From Fasciolopsis buskii (lineage: Eukaryota > Platyhelminthes > Trematoda > Plagiorchiida > Fasciolidae): a stretch of DNA of 64,000 bases. A program made the translations under genes and the position numbers. Where the stretch lies: the NCBI GenBank assembly GCA_008360955.1, contig LUCM01000674.1:186001-250000 (forward strand), in the 5' to 3' direction. The stretch's first letter is position 1. Every line of letters starts with the position of its first letter. Under the pieces are notes generated by a model, which saw only the letters and a program-made list of their open reading frames with translations, was not told the origin of the DNA and did not search any database. This document shows positions 24,708 through 38,500 of this stretch, in pieces.

Positions 24708-27700
24708 CTGCCAAATAGAGGAAGGAAGTATCAGAATTTTATTGATCAATGCCAACGGAAGTGTTCCAACAACAAAGTTATTAGTGCACCAGTTGCAGAG
24801 TACTAAATTTTAGTTGGTTTTTGTTCGCCTGATCGTTCCTGATACTGGACAACGGGTCATCCTGTCCAATGAGTGAATTAGGTAAGTTGTCAGATTCGTG
24901 TTCTGTATCATCATTGAACAACTTCTTATCAGGGTGCCAGCATAAAAATATGGTGATATATCTACCAATAAAATGGTGTGAGAAAGTAGAATTTGACTCG
25001 CACAACCGTCGTGGTGTCAGTCAGTGACACCAAACTTAGATTTTGGCGTGATCATCCGTCAAAGTAACACCAGTTTTACCACTATGAGGCTTTATCTACT
25101 TAAGTCTAACCCTAACAGAGAATCATATGTTGGTGCTGTCATCGGCGGTTTGTTCATAGGGAATGTATTGATCATTTTCTTACTGGGCTCAGTCGTTTGG
25201 TTTTCCAGTCACAATGAACATATGTCAAAGAGAAATAGTGATCGGGTTTTCATGTTAACATTTTGGGGAGTCCACCGTTCATCTGGAAGGAATTTAGCGA
25301 GTTAAATGACACACAGGCCAGCCCCAAAATACAGTAGGGTACCAAAGGTATCTAGTTAGCAGCATACTCTTCCCATAAACTAAAACGCAATTATCAAAGA
25401 CTAAAAGATCTGAAGTAGTCAGCTAATCCCACAGGAAACAGCAAACAAGCATCGGTTGTTATGTATTTCCATTTCATATTAAATTCCTGAGTTTAAATCC
25501 CGGTCGATGTGCTCCATCGATAAAACTCATGTATGACTTTTTTTGTGTAAACTTGGCCGGATGACCTCAGGTTTGTACGCAAAAGGTAACGTCTGAAGGG
25601 CACTTAGTGAGGCACAGCAACTTCATACTGATAGACTGATATCAATTTAAAGTGATAAAAAAAATGTAATTATATATGCGTACACACAAAAGTCAGTGAT
25701 TTTATTAATACTGGCCTGAAGGATAGCCGGGAGGTAAATTTGGCTACGGCAGCGGAAAACTACCGGTGCCTACGTAAGATTTTTAAATTCAATCCTAAGC
25801 AACCTTTGTGAGGAGATATACGTTCTCGCCAACATTGCACCTGGACCTGATAGAACCGTTCATTAGTTATCGGTAGTTAAGCAATGAATGACACTGCTAG
25901 CAATCGCAGTCAATATATAGATATGAAAGCAGCAAATTTTGTCAGAGTACGAATTAGTCCAGATTCCAAGGCCAGATCTATATCATTTCAAGATTGAATT
26001 CAAAAAATAATATTGAAATGACAAAATGTAAAGCGAATGTGAGAAATCGTAGGTTCAATTTGAGAACACATGGCTGCAGTAAATCTCGCCCACCCCTAGT
26101 GCATCTCATTGGCCAATTGAACACATCGCTCACCAGTCCATGATTCGTTGTCTGTCTTCTCACATTCCTCATGAAAAGAATTAAGACTGATAACCGCACA
26201 CAATGGTCGTCTTGTCCAAATTGCCGTATCAAGCAGCATCGCATCGCGCTGATGTCCATCCACTAGTACAAATGAAACCCGACCGAGATCTGTCCTAGCT
26301 CTTTTACGAGGAGTATGAAACGACAAGCAACGAATCATGAACCGGCGAGTGAGTGAAGTATTCAAATGGTCAATGAGATGTACTAGGGGCAAGCGAGATT
26401 TACTACAAATTAAACTTACAATTTTTCGCAGTCAATTCACAGCTTCGCATCTAAATGTTATTTTTTTAATTCAATCTTAAAATGATGTAGACTGCCCTAT
26501 CACATTGGGTACCAACTGAAGGCTTGCACAGAGGAATGTCTGAAAGGCAACAGTGCGGATATGCAGACTGGGGAGGTCTATAATGTGACTTGTGCCAACT
26601 AATCAGGATGAGTCATCGAAAAACCAAATGAGATAAACCAAAGCAGATGAAATACATCAAATGTGATGGACCAATGAAGGCATAATCTGGAAAACCGACG
26701 GAAAGAATGACAGTCACACAGTCGCAAATAGGTAACCAAAATAGCCCAGAAATATGCGACGTCCTCATTTCATAATACAATATTTTCTTGCAGGTTCATC
26801 TTAGTCGCCTTAGCTTGAGTTAGTTAGGACATAGGATATCAATCTAGAGACATGACTGAATGAATGGCGAGCTGATATCGAAATGGGATGTAACGCATTT
26901 TAGAGAACTGATGAGTAAGGCTACTGCAAAATCAAACCACTAGCTAACACAGCCTCCTTCAAAGCATGATGAATTACCGAGATTTATGCAAACGTGAAGA
27001 ACACTGAATTTCGCGAGTCACTATTATACTTACTTTCAACGATCAGCATATGAAATAAGCTATTACTTTTTTCACCGTCATTTACATCTCACGTGAGATC
27101 GTTACCGTGATAACTGTGATACAGTGAAATAAACTGATGGTTTCTTTGGAATTAGCCAATAGATACATCATCTACATTAGGAATGGACTGTTCTCCATTA
27201 GTGACTTGTGGCCATCCAGTTCATTAGTGCATGTGTTACATCATTCAGTGAATTTAACTTAGCTGCTAAGAGCGCGTTCGGCCTCCATAATAGCTAACGA
27301 ATTCATTTCTGAATTCTCAATTTCGGGCCTGCTTTTCACTTCGGGTTCGTTATGCATCTGCCGATAGTGATTCCTAACAAAAGTGAAACTGCTCCCAATG
27401 GTGGGGTGATCATCGATTCCATAAGGTGAACAAGTTCTTACAAAATTCAGGGTCGTGCATTGATATGGAAGCATGGTTGCCAATTATCAGCGCCGTTGAA
27501 TTTCTCTGATGTTTCTTATTGTATAGGCGTACATGCTAGCACATTTTACAACAAGAACCCTTTGTCAATGCCAATTCCCAAAGAATTGTGGTCCCCGCGG
27601 TCCTAGAGACATCCAACACTTTATAGAAAAGATGAATAGTATCTGGATACTACATGCGGGTTGCTTGTTTCGTCCCCTCGGCGTATGTATGCGAATTCTG

Positions 27701-27762
27701 CTGATACTCTTTTTCAACCATGGGAATCGGGCTTTGAACATTCAGTAAAAAATAATTAGTAC
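24708..27762 (-). other. Intron
   Basis: 3.1 kb with no recognised element. An open frame at 27259-27483 (minus) ends in an acidic tail but has no known motif. Confidence 0.5.
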
Positions 27763-27925
27763 TGCCATAAAAAATCCAGCACATGTTGCACTGCAATCCT
27801 CTCTTCATTATCGCCTCATGAAAAAGGTCTCCAATTCTTATCTCCTTAGTCAATTTAAATAAACAGTATGTTTTATACACCTTTGGGTGCAGATAATCGG
27901 CCTTTAAATGATCGGCCAAAATGTT
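27763..27925 (-). CDS. Candidate exon: C-terminal part of the same FN3-like domain
   Basis: A 163-nt exon, phase 0 to 1, encoding 54 residues with a Y-L-H-P-K-V-Y-x-x-Y pattern (YLHPKVYKTYCLFKLTKE) like the E-F turn and F strand of FN3. The acceptor (CATCAAG) and donor (GGCA|GTACTA) are both mediocre, so the ends are approximate. Confidence 0.45.
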
Positions 27926-28182
27926 CTTGATGTTAACAAGTGACACAAAATAAACGAATAAAGTTTTGAATGATGGCTAGTTCCTAGGTCAAACTTCCTC
28001 GGCTGTAGTATGCAGACAAATTCGTGAGACGCTGCTTCTTCTCCTGTTCCCATTCATTCTTCACCGAAAAGCGCCGCCTCTTTCAAAAAGTGACATGTTC
28101 CTAACAGTTAAGCTAGGTCTATGATAATCACAATGCTACAAATAGGTTTATATCTGCTCTCGGTTATAAAACAATAAATTAC

Positions 28183-28277
28183 CGAATTTGGCCTTGTTGC
28201 TCTTGGCACAACATTGTCTAAAAAAGCATATTTTGCTGGAATCATCATGGATCCACTCGAAAGCACTTTTGGTGCAT
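28183..28277 (-). CDS. Exon: A-B strands of an FN3-like domain
   Basis: A 95-nt exon, phase 1 to 0, with a GAAGTAG acceptor and a TCG|GTAATT donor. It encodes APKVLSSGSMMIPAKYAFLD and a short tail. The starting AP is the standard FN3 opening, shared with the amplified exon (APSSVTAEV) and with 24541-24707 (APDSPQNFQV). A Phe sits where the B-strand Trp is usual. Confidence 0.52.
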
Positions 28278-28900
28278 CTACTTCAAAGAAAAAGTCCATT
28301 TTAGGTACAGCAGCATAGGGTACTTGATATCGGATTCAGATAAGCCCAAAGGTACATGTCAAAGGTGAGTAGCGACAACGAGACCCGTTGTTCTTAGAAC
28401 ATCCAATCATCAAAAGGAACGCACGCAAGTGTATCGGTACGAAGACGGCTTTCTCTGAATTTTTAGTTAAATGCTGAGGTTTTTGTGTAATTTCGATCAG
28501 AATGCTATATTCCTATTGGTATAATGTCACTTAACTGGTACTACTCTCCAGGTGAAAGTATATTCTTTATAGACTAATGAGCATTATTTCATTTTTTCAG
28601 TTTTCCTTTAATTTTCCTTAATCTGATTGTGTATAATACTGTTTATAAGCAAAATATCAACCAAAATCGTTACTACTCAAAGTACAAAACTCAAGAGTGT
28701 GTGCTGTTCGTAAATGGACAAAATCAATACGGAATAAAAAACAGAAATGAGACAGTCGTAGCACACGGTGCCAAATAGGAAATGGATTGAATTGCAACAG
28801 TTCGTCTCTCGCCCCAACTAGTCAGCTGAAATTGGAAATTAATGGTCGAATTGGAGTGTCGATTTCAATTCCCGTATAAGTCCGAACTCAAGAAACTTAC

Positions 28901-29075
28901 GCATGGTCAGATTTTTCGAAGTGAATGTGAACACAAACATCTGTTCCGAGGTAAGTTTTTTAGTTATTGCACTTGGAAATTCCCCCACACCGTGTCGCTG
29001 GTTGATGGTCAGATTCACCGTGAATGTGACTACTGGGTTCTTCTTGCTGCAATAAGCGCTGAGTTCTGGAATTTC
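28901..29075 (-). CDS. Exon: C-terminal part of an FN3-like domain
   Basis: A 175-nt exon, phase 0 to 1, with a TTCTTTATAG acceptor and a strong ATGC|GTAAGT donor. It encodes 58 residues, with alternating hydrophobics (VVTFTVNLTI, then MFVFTFTSKNLTM) typical of beta strands, and a sequon NLT occurring twice. It lies in a third frame that shorter open-frame searches miss, so it is easy to overlook. Confidence 0.62.
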
Positions 29076-29634
29076 CTATAAAGAAGTTCGAACGGATTAG
29101 CACAAAATATAAATATTTTTGAACTCGACCTGCAGCAATGCCTAGGCTGAATCTGTGGTCAGTTGTCCTAGTGCATGAATACCAACTGAACACGTAAAAC
29201 TGCAAGGCATTCGATGTAACTTTGTATGATCCTATTTAACATCCACCTCAAAGTGCACCTCATTCAACGATTTAATGAGTTATTCTCGACAACCAGTATG
29301 TACAAATATGCGTGTGCATGTTTACTTAATTCACCAATTCAATAGCCATGAGAAACAATGCAAAGAGCAACACTAGGTATTAACACTTGAGAAAAAAGAA
29401 ACGATTTTATATATGTTTCAACCGCAAATATTCTAACACGTTCTAAAATTAGAGTAGATTGACTTCCCACTGCAGCACCTTAAAAGCATAGAAACAGAGG
29501 TGAATCTGCAACACATGGTTTCAGTTCAGGTCAACCAAGATCAGGAGCGTTGCAATCATGCCTAGCATTGTCAGCCTGCGTGCATTTTGTAGAATCCAGT
29601 GAGTAGGATGTATTTTTTAGGTATCACCTTTCAC

Positions 29635-29702
29635 CTTCGTCAAAAACCAATCTTGATAAAAAGCCACACATGGTCTCTTTAGGTTGCCGAATTTCGACTT
29701 AC
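29635..29702 (-). CDS. Candidate exon: A-B strands of an FN3-like domain
   Basis: A 68-nt exon, phase 1 to 0, with a TTTCTCAG acceptor and an AAG|GTGAAA donor. It encodes KSKFGNLKRPCVAFYQDWFL. The position and phases suit the N-terminal piece of the domain completed at 28901-29075. Sequence resemblance to FN3 is weak on its own. Confidence 0.42.
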
Positions 29703-30345
29703 CTGAGAAATTTTTTTTAAATATTTACGTCAAAACAATCCAAAGTTTTGTGAGCACAAGGTTTCCGGCCAAAAAACAGACTAGCAATCATCTATTCGAA
29801 ATTTATTGGATGGCGCGTATATAACCACTGAACTTTACAGCACGAACAAACCAGTGTCGTTGCAATACACAACACTTCTCAGATGTCCCAGAGGGGATGT
29901 CTGAATAAGCCATTCGGATGGTGATTCCAAGTGGCTTCGGCTTATTTTTGAAAGACGTCCTCAAGAATTTAAAATAACATGAAAATATCTCGAAATTGGT
30001 CTTTAAAAATAGTTACCATGCCGAATAAAGGATTGATGCGGTATACATTTAAATGGTCTTGTGGTTGCTAAGGTAGAATAACTCGCTAAAAACTTCATCC
30101 ACGAGATGACATCAACTGCTGCTTCTCAACTGCGTGAGCAAGGGGAACAAATTGTGCTCCACACCAGTTAACTAGCGTAATTTCATTTCCGAACACTGTA
30201 AATGAGGTCATTCAATGAAACGTCTCGCAAATCTTGGTCGCACGTTTTGCAGACTAAAGGCAAACAGATCCAAACTGGAGCCTTACGGGAATATTGTCCG
30301 TGAGCCGTCCGTTTTGCTGAAACAGAATAAATGCATTGCAATTAC

Positions 30346-30443
30346 CACAACCGTCGTGTGTCATAGCGGCGATTTCCCGCGAGGTTCCTTCTGTCCAGGT
30401 TTTGGTAAGCCATACATGCAACTGTAGTCCATAGGCCTCAGAC
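30346..30443 (-). CDS. Exon: C-terminal half of the same FN3-like domain
   Basis: A 98-nt exon, phase 2 to 1, with a TTTATTCAG acceptor and a TTGTG|GTAATT donor. It encodes SEAYGLQLHVWLTKTW followed by EGTSREIAAMT, an FN3 F strand, F-G loop (EGTS) and G strand ending in the usual Thr. It joins in frame to the exon at 32288-32494 to make one domain. Confidence 0.6.
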
Positions 30444-33400
30444 CTGAATAAAGAAAGCGATGAGCAAATTTTATGAAGTACTTCATGGAACTCCATCCGC
30501 AAACATATCAACTTGGCATCAAAGTTCTAAAATGACTAATTCATGCTTTTGCTACTGAGTTGATTCGCAGTAGTCATCGTTGCTAATACAGTGATTATTA
30601 CCTCAGACTCCCCGAAGTGCATACCCATTACTTCTGTGTTTAGGTACGGTCACCATACAATTCAACCATTTAAGGATATGAATTTCGCACACTTGATCTC
30701 TACTAACCGAGCATAAAACCTAACGGAATCAGACTAACTGTATTGGGAACGTTAATTTAAGTCTACCAAATTGATGTCTGCTAGATTATAGACACCAAAG
30801 TGCATTTGACAGTACCCTAGAGTTATTGTGAATCTCCCTGTACTTACTGCTCGAAAAAATCTGTCCTAACTTCGCCGAATTTGTAAAATGCAACCTAAAA
30901 CTTTGGATTCTGAAACAAGTTCAGTCAATTGAGAATGAGCTTTGCGAGCACAGAACATTCGGCACCATTGGGCCGTAGACAGTTCGATAACCTGAAGTGC
31001 AAAAGGAAAAATACACAAGGCAGTTCAGCACAAAGCAACTAATAGCGGCCCATATATCCAGCTTCAGTCTTTGGGTAGGCGTCTATGAACAACGTTTGAT
31101 AGACTATGAACGATGACATAGGTGAAAATGTAACTGCCTAATAGATAAACCCCCCTGGCCATATCATTAAAACCAATATGAATCAACAATCTTGCGAGAA
31201 GTTATTTTTTCTGCGAAGAACCTCTTCAAGTGTATTACTTGGTCTCACGGGCTGAATCCGCGACAGCCTTTAGATAATAGAGTAGGATGTGCGAAACATT
31301 TTTGATGATGGCACTTTCATGAATCCGTTTGTGACAAGTAAAATGGGTTTAAATGCTGTGACAATGGCTGTGACTTTTAAACGGTTTCCTTTGCAATATC
31401 GAAGCCCAATTCACCGCAAAAATCCTGAGAAAGTAGCCTTTTGGATGCTAGAAACATTGGGCATGCGCAACTACCTAAATGGAACTGAAATCGCGAGCCA
31501 ACGATTGCCAGCCCAATAACCCAGTACTTAGGATAATTTGTACGACTACCACCAGTCTTTTGGATAATAATACTACACACTACAATAGCATAACTATAGA
31601 GAGCTTTTGTATTTTTCACGCTTATTTGAAACAATACGATCAGTTACGGCAAAAATAGAGGTTCTAAAGACAGTTGTTATTAACAAATTGCAGACCAAGA
31701 CGAAATATCTTTTTTATATCAGCTGTTCACAACCACTGCAAACTACATTCTGGATAGCTAAAATTTTCCTTTTTCTCGAAATGAAAAAGCGGAGTTGGAA
31801 GATTATTACCCTAAAATAACTTGTTTTTTCATACGACCTCGTAAAACGTCCTCTAGAACAGCTTAGCCTCCTTTTCTCTGGGGAAGTCGGCCCTCTCAAT
31901 CTGTGACTGGGGCCGAGACTAGAGCTTAGAAGATAATGGATGAATATAACGTTTTATTATCAAGTATATTTATGGTATGCCTACGTTTTACAAATGCATT
32001 CAACGTACTCCCTAATTGCTTCTCTTCCAAATGATGGAATGCAGATGTGACACTAGGAAACTGATAACGGTTTAATATGGCCTTATACTTAATAGGCAAC
32101 TGCCCTAGCAATTATAAGAAATTATAGTCATTCTTATTTCTTACATTGTCTACCTCAAAATTTAATAATTTCACGATCTAAATAGTTTCACGACATCTAT
32201 CAGAATCCAACCGATAAAGCTAAGTCTGGACAGGGTAGCCAAAGTACCATAAAGAACAAAATTATTTGCATTTCACATTTGATTTACCCGTTGGTAATCA
32301 GTAAATCTTCAATGTAGTCGGTAGAACTTGTATTCACAGTCCCAATTGTTACCGGTGCACTTCGGTCTTTGCCTTCGTTTACGGTGATCCACATTTTCGT
32401 TCGCGGCCATGATGTGTTCAGTTGGAACGAAGTTTGATCCGCACTGATTTCACTTGTCGTTTCGTTGGAATCGTTGCACTCCATGTTTCTACAGCTGAAA
32501 CCAAAGTGGATTTGCGGGAATCTACTGTTGTTAGCTAATTCGGTTAATTTCGAGATTAATCTTTTTTCCTATTTGGCTCAAGATGCCAAGTACGTACAGG
32601 TCACTACGAAAAGTGCAGCTAAGCCCCTAAAAGGTTTTGGCATAATCACAGCAGATAAGATAAATGGAAGTCTCATGTATCCAGAAAATTTACCGCTGGG
32701 ACACGAAGTTCATTGCAGCTAGATTTGTTTAGATACTGTGTACGAAATGGTCTATGCTTTGACAGAATTCGCAGTTTTGGTTTACCTCACTGAGATCAAG
32801 ATGGGAAATCCCAGTGAACCGTTGTAGAGGTCTGTGTTCAGACATTTGGTTGGTGGTTATTTAAGGTTAATACAACGCTGTCAGTTAAATTTTCATGCAA
32901 CTGATATCCTGCGCTTTAAAATTTCTACTGGCCAAACGTTTGAGAGCCGTAAACTGCACAGATCTCTGTCACTCGCTTCGCAGAAGCAGGACCAAGTGAA
33001 ATCTGCACGATATGACATCATCAAGTCAAACTGCTATTGTATCAGAGAGCTTAAATAATTGTCAAATGCTTCATACCTTCTGATTTCATATAGTGGCAGA
33101 GTGACAGTGTACTCGACCAATGGTCCGCAATGCAAAAATTGCCATTGCACATACTAGTGACAGATCGTTGGAGTAGTTGATCATCCGATCAAGTGATCTG
33201 CATTTCAATTCTGGAAACGCTGTCAACTTAAGAAAATAAGATATTTATTCATCAGAGAGGCAGCCATTGGAAAGATGAGTTGGCGCAACATCGTTTAATT
33301 GATATGCCGCACTTTGTTTCTTACTTACTGGACATAGTGTCATCCGTGTATTTATTTGTTTGCCGCTTTAAATTACCCCTAATTGCAATCAAACATGTTC

Positions 33401-34574
33401 AGGGTCAAACGTAGACGGGGAGTCTGCTTTCGTCTTCATATTTTTTTCGGAGACGACTGTTGTGTTTCCAGCAATATGGAGGCAACCTAGATAGGACCAC
33501 ATAATGTTTTATTAGCCCAAAATCTTTTGGGTTTCCCCCACATGTGACTCGTCGTTTGATCAATTCTCAGGAAGTAATCAGAAGCGCGTGCAAAAGCATG
33601 ACCCGAAATAGACAAAGTCCATATTTTATGCAGCATGAGAACAAAGAATTAGTTACTTATGACCCTGGGATCCATTGTCGAGCCTAATGGATTAGTGTGT
33701 CTAGCTTATGTAGATAGGAACATGCTGATAACTGATTGGCTGGTAAGCAGATGTAAACAGTAGGCAGTACGTTAAATCATTCGTAGTTCTGAAGGTGGCA
33801 AGTGAATGAAATCATTTGGCCATGGGCGTGCTCGACTTGATTGCACTAGTGTGAGGAATGTGCGAACCTGTCGTTGATGTCAGCAAAGCACTTGCCTTTG
33901 GCTTGATTGAACGTAACTGACTTTCTATGGCTGGCGTACTTCCAGTGTTTTCAACTCCCCGACAAAGAACCCAAATAGGAAGATCGAAGGATGTACACCG
34001 TTTTTCACTACCAAATAGAAAAATTACCAATTTCTGTAGACATCCAACGGTTTAAAATATTAAACCCCATGAGTCCTTAGTTGACTGTTCATGAAGAGTT
34101 TTTGCAAGCACACGTGGTTCAGTTGAAAACACTATTCACTAGAATGATCATCAGCGTCTGAATGATGCATATGGTTACAGTGAACGTAGACCATTTGCAA
34201 CGCAAAAACGAAAAGTTGGCTGGTAAAATTTGATTATTTAAAGCATCAGCAAGCAGGACAGCAATGGTGGGATAGTCGGAAAATGTGGTCTTCATGAAAC
34301 ACAAGCTACCAAACATTACATTAGTTGCTTAGATGATTAGACGGCACTCCCCGGTATGTCCAAGTCACTTGAACCTCCTAAAGTCCCCCTGCGTGAATTC
34401 GTCTGATAACTCTACTGTGAAACAAATACCGCATATTTTACCAGGACTGTGTCTTGGATACGGTTTTCCTGATTAGTAAGCTTAAGTTTACAATAATAAT
34501 GGTGGCGCTTAGCCACTCTAGTTGATCTACTTTTATCCTGTGCCTACACCGTTCCTTGCATTTGGAGTACTTAC
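30444..34574 (-). other. Introns flanking the exon at 32288-32494
   Basis: Apart from that exon, AT-rich sequence with no recognised gene, RNA or transposon motif. Confidence 0.5.
32288..32494 (-). CDS. Exon: N-terminal part of an FN3-like domain
   Basis: A 207-nt exon, phase 2 to 2, with a TTGGTTTCAG acceptor and a GG|GTAAAT donor. It encodes about 69 residues. TSFQLNTSWPRTKMWITVN gives the B-strand and C-strand aromatics of FN3. The N-terminal segment is unusually rich in Cys, Asn, Glu and Thr (CRNMECNDSNETT), a possible linker. Sequons NET, NTS and NTS suggest N-glycosylation. Confidence 0.62.
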
Positions 34575-34608
34575 TTCCACAAAACTGTAAATTCTTTGAA
34601 GGTCTCTG
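34575..34608 (-). CDS. Candidate micro-exon (34 nt): B strand of an FN3-like domain
   Basis: A 34-nt exon, phase 1 to 2, between a TTTAACAG acceptor and a strong GTAAGT donor. It encodes ETFKEFTVLW, which closely resembles the NNFTVVW core of the exon at 41925-42045. It is the only piece found that links the phase-1 exit at 35422 to the phase-2 entry at 32494. A second reading frame, phase 1 to 0 with an earlier acceptor, is also open. Confidence 0.4.
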
Positions 34609-35421
34609 CTGTTAAATTTGAAATTCGTTACCATAAAAACTTTCATTTTTCCAAAAATCAGACTACCAGTGCCTCATTTTACTTTATACTATGTTCCTCG
34701 TTAATATACAAGGATATAACAAGTCAGTGTGCCACGTGAGATTCACACTCAGCTAGCATTCTCTATTTAATGGACTTCGAAGGTCTCTTTTATTCAGCAC
34801 ATACTGTTGAAATTTTCCTCAGATTTCAAACACTCCCGCTGATCAGCCACAGAAGATGTCGAAATCCCTGTGAGAAAGCGAACGAGTTTTGCTAGCTCAT
34901 GAACCGAATCAAAGCGAATTTTAATTCTGTTTCTCGACTCGTATGTTGCTGCCTTTGGTTAAATTGCCACATGTTAGAAGATTTTTGTTGACATCCATTT
35001 TAAACTCTCAGACATGTAAATTATTGTTGTTCGCGTTACGCTGCATTGCATGGGGGAAGTGTCCGACTGAAACCACTATTTTCTCCAAAGTGCATCGAAA
35101 ATCCCTGAACAATGCTTCGAACTACTGCCTTCCGATTTAATGAACTCACTTTCTTTTTCACATTACAGTGGCCGCCCACGAAAAATGTTTGTTTTCTCCT
35201 ACTTATGCTTATCTGAGACGAAGGCGGAGTAGCCATTAGGTTAAAAGACTGAGTGAAAGATATAACGAAACTGAACATCACGTACAGTTCATATTAGTGC
35301 CGGGGCTGCCGGTTCGAGACCACCTGGTATGCTCTAGCCACTCGTGCGTGTTAGGAACATCGGTATTTGATTGTACATTGCCTCTGTTAGTCATCAGTAC
35401 TGCATGCTGTCACGTATTTAC

Positions 35422-35502
35422 CTTCTGCATTTTTAACTTCCTGTATTATTAAAACGAATGTGTACATCATTTTTCGGGAAATGAGTTGTGGCAAACAGCG
35501 GG
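35422..35502 (-). CDS. Exon: C-terminal part of an FN3-like domain
   Basis: An 81-nt exon, phase 1 to 1, after a C-rich tract ending TTGGTAG and before GAAG|GTAAAT. It encodes RCLPQLISRKMMYTFVLIIQ and then EVKNAEG. This is the FN3 pattern L-P-x(4-6)-Y-x-F-x-L, ending in the Glu-Gly that also occurs in the amplified C-terminal exon (VEG). Confidence 0.58.
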
Positions 35503-38500
35503 CTACCAAGTGGGTAAGTTGACCGGCGGTGGGAGGGTTCGGACCCCCGATCCTTACGTCAAAATCTATGATCTTATCGGCCCCAGTGCAAATTTGAATA
35601 TCACAATACAATCATCGTTTCAGTGACAGAGCAAAGGTAGTCAAAGAAAATAGACTAAGAGACAGTTTCCTTTTGAGAAATGGTGTCGCTCTGGAGGTAC
35701 AAACACACTCTTAATGACCGTCATGCAACGTGAGTAGTTTAAACTTCATAACATCATTTGGGGTCTGAGGACAGAGGTCGCTGGCAGGAAAATAGCAATC
35801 CAATTTTCGACATCATCTGAATATAACGTTCACGTTTTAGTTGGTAAATGATTGTCTAAAAGCAGTCATGTTTCAATACGGAATTCAGTTTTCTGCTCAA
35901 TCAGACGTCCGGAAACCCAAGATTGATATCGGGCTGTACTAGATGGCAGCTTTCGATCACAGTACTTAAAACTTCTACGGGTCAGCCCTTATAAATGGTA
36001 AAAAGATAACGTTCTGTCGCACAGGTTACATTAAACTATATCCAGTGAAATTAATGTACCAAGAACCATTGTGAAAAAAGACGAGTCTGGGGTTTTACCA
36101 ATGTCGAATCAGCTCTCGAAGGATAGAATGAGCCAATGATCTAGCAAGGATCACGCGCATTTGCATATGAAAGTTAGATTTCTAAAATATTTTTTTTGCC
36201 GTTCTTCTTGATTCGACTTTTGCTTCATTTTCCCGCAGGTGGTAATGTCATTAGTAGTTTTTAAATCTGTCTTGCTTCTGTCGGCAATGCATCGAGGCTA
36301 CCTTGATGATATGATAGGTAAAATAATATCCATTAATACAGTGTTTACATTTTCAGAGGAGAAGCTCCTGAAATGTTTGTAATGCTCTGTCCATGCACAT
36401 TTTTATTACAAAAAAGCCAACAACTTTTCGTCGGATAATTGGCTGAGAGGCGGCTTGGATTCAGTTTCTCATCTTAGTTCGGCTTTGATATTTCAGCGCA
36501 ATGAAGTTAATTTTCGCTTTACTACACTGCCATCGGCTTCTTGTTCCGGAAAATGGCCAGGTTTTCCTCGGCATATTGACGAAAGAGCTCAAAAAGACAG
36601 CTACGTGTTTGGCCTAAATAAATCTTATCCAAATTGTTTTTGCTCATCAGGAGTACATTTGTTTAATGGTTCGTGGACGATCCTGGTGCTTTTGCAATGT
36701 ATCTTCCGGACAATCACTCGATGGCCATCAATAGCTACCCTGCTCTAAGTTTGAGTCACATAAGGTGAGCTTCCTAGTCCATTGGTTGATCTTTACAGTC
36801 CCAGAGTAATAGGGAACTACTTTCGTTTACATTTCAAGATTACAAGGATCTGTCTCTGATGTATTACTTAAATCTGTGGCAATTAACATCCTGCTTTGCC
36901 TCGCTGTAGTTCGTGTTCACATCTTAGTAAATCAAAGAACAAAAGATGAGTTTTGTGACTACGCTTGCTCAGATAGACAGGATAGCTTTCTTCCAAATCA
37001 CCAAGCACTCACATGGAGCACAATTCACTATACATTCTTCATCTTGCATAATGGTTAGACAAAATGCAAATTATCTACATGTTCTGGCAACAAGCCGGAA
37101 CAGCGAACGCGCACGGGCGGTTGCACAAGTTTGCGCTGAAAACATCTGTGATGCTTAAAATTAGAGAAACAGAAGACTAGGCCGAACTTTTGTGCATGTT
37201 TTCCAGTCGAACAATACGCAGACGTCAAGATCGATACCGAAGATTGTTTGGTTGTATGTCTGCATGCACGAGCACAGAACCAATCTTGAATTTAGGTCTC
37301 GTGGAATAAAAGAGCAGACGTCTTGCTTAGGATTTCAAGCAGAACTGAGGATTTAGAGGAACTGATTTTCTTTCACTTGTCACGAATTTCAGCAAGGAAA
37401 AATTATTAATCCAAAGTTCCAAAGCTGCTTCATTTGGCACGTGGAAAGCAGATGCAATACGAATAAATCAACCTCATTCAGAACATATCAAAAACAGTTA
37501 ACGAAATTCCATAATATGTGTGAGGGAGATTTTAAGCCAATTTTAAACCTGAGGGTGGATATCCATATCTACCTAGCCCAATAAACATTCTCTAAGTAAA
37601 AATAAACAGCAAATATACTACCTGATTCAAGGAACAGAGTAAGTAATAGTCCAGTTCGCTGCAAAATTTCTCCAAGCTCGGATGTTACAAACATAGGGCT
37701 GTGCAAGAACATTGCTAGATGTCAAAATGTGCAAAATTGCTTTTACGGGGATTGTGCGCCAACCACGGACATGATGTCCGCAACATTCTAATAAACTTGG
37801 CAGCTTTATTGGGTCCAGTCGATGACAGTTGCCTCACTAAGCAGTGGTGCAGGGGAAGAGCCGGATTAGGTAAATAATCCGGGGTTTGGGTGGTTCTGTT
37901 CGGGCAACATGAGCTTACCTCATTTCAGTCTGAAAGCTGATTCACTGTTCTCCTTAATGTGTACAAGGGCCCATGCAATTATAATCCTGGCCACCAGATG
38001 CGTTCATATATTATTCACAAGTTAACAATGGTGTCGTGGGTGCGCACGCGATAGCGGAGGCATTAACATCGGAGATCAGTTTGATGCCGGCGAGTCCACT
38101 GGCTTATTTGAAGAGCATATTTACTTCTATTTTCATCCTGGTAAGTGAAATTTGCAACTTTTCTAAAATATGGTTATCCTCTGTCTACTTCTTTATAGTT
38201 TATTGACGTCCCTGTCAAGCATGGAAGCTCCAGAGTCAGGAACTTCAAACGTGCAAAATACGTTCTTCTCTAATGAGAAACTGATATATTGAATCACCTT
38301 CAGAATTCACCGAGCACGATGGTTTTGTGCTTCGAAATACCAGTTTCGACTTCAGTCGTTCCAGCGGTCAGCCTTACAGAAGACTCCATTCAAAGGAGAT
38401 GAGAATAAAATAAATAGTAGAAGGCCGAGTGTGAAACTATATATAGTTCGAACGAAAATTTCTAAAAGGAAAAGATTTTGGATGAAAGAACGCCACTGAC

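Noticed and set aside
35300..35330. Plus-strand B-box-like motif GGTTCGAGACC
   Set aside because: No matching A box or acceptor stem; too short to call a tRNA or SINE.
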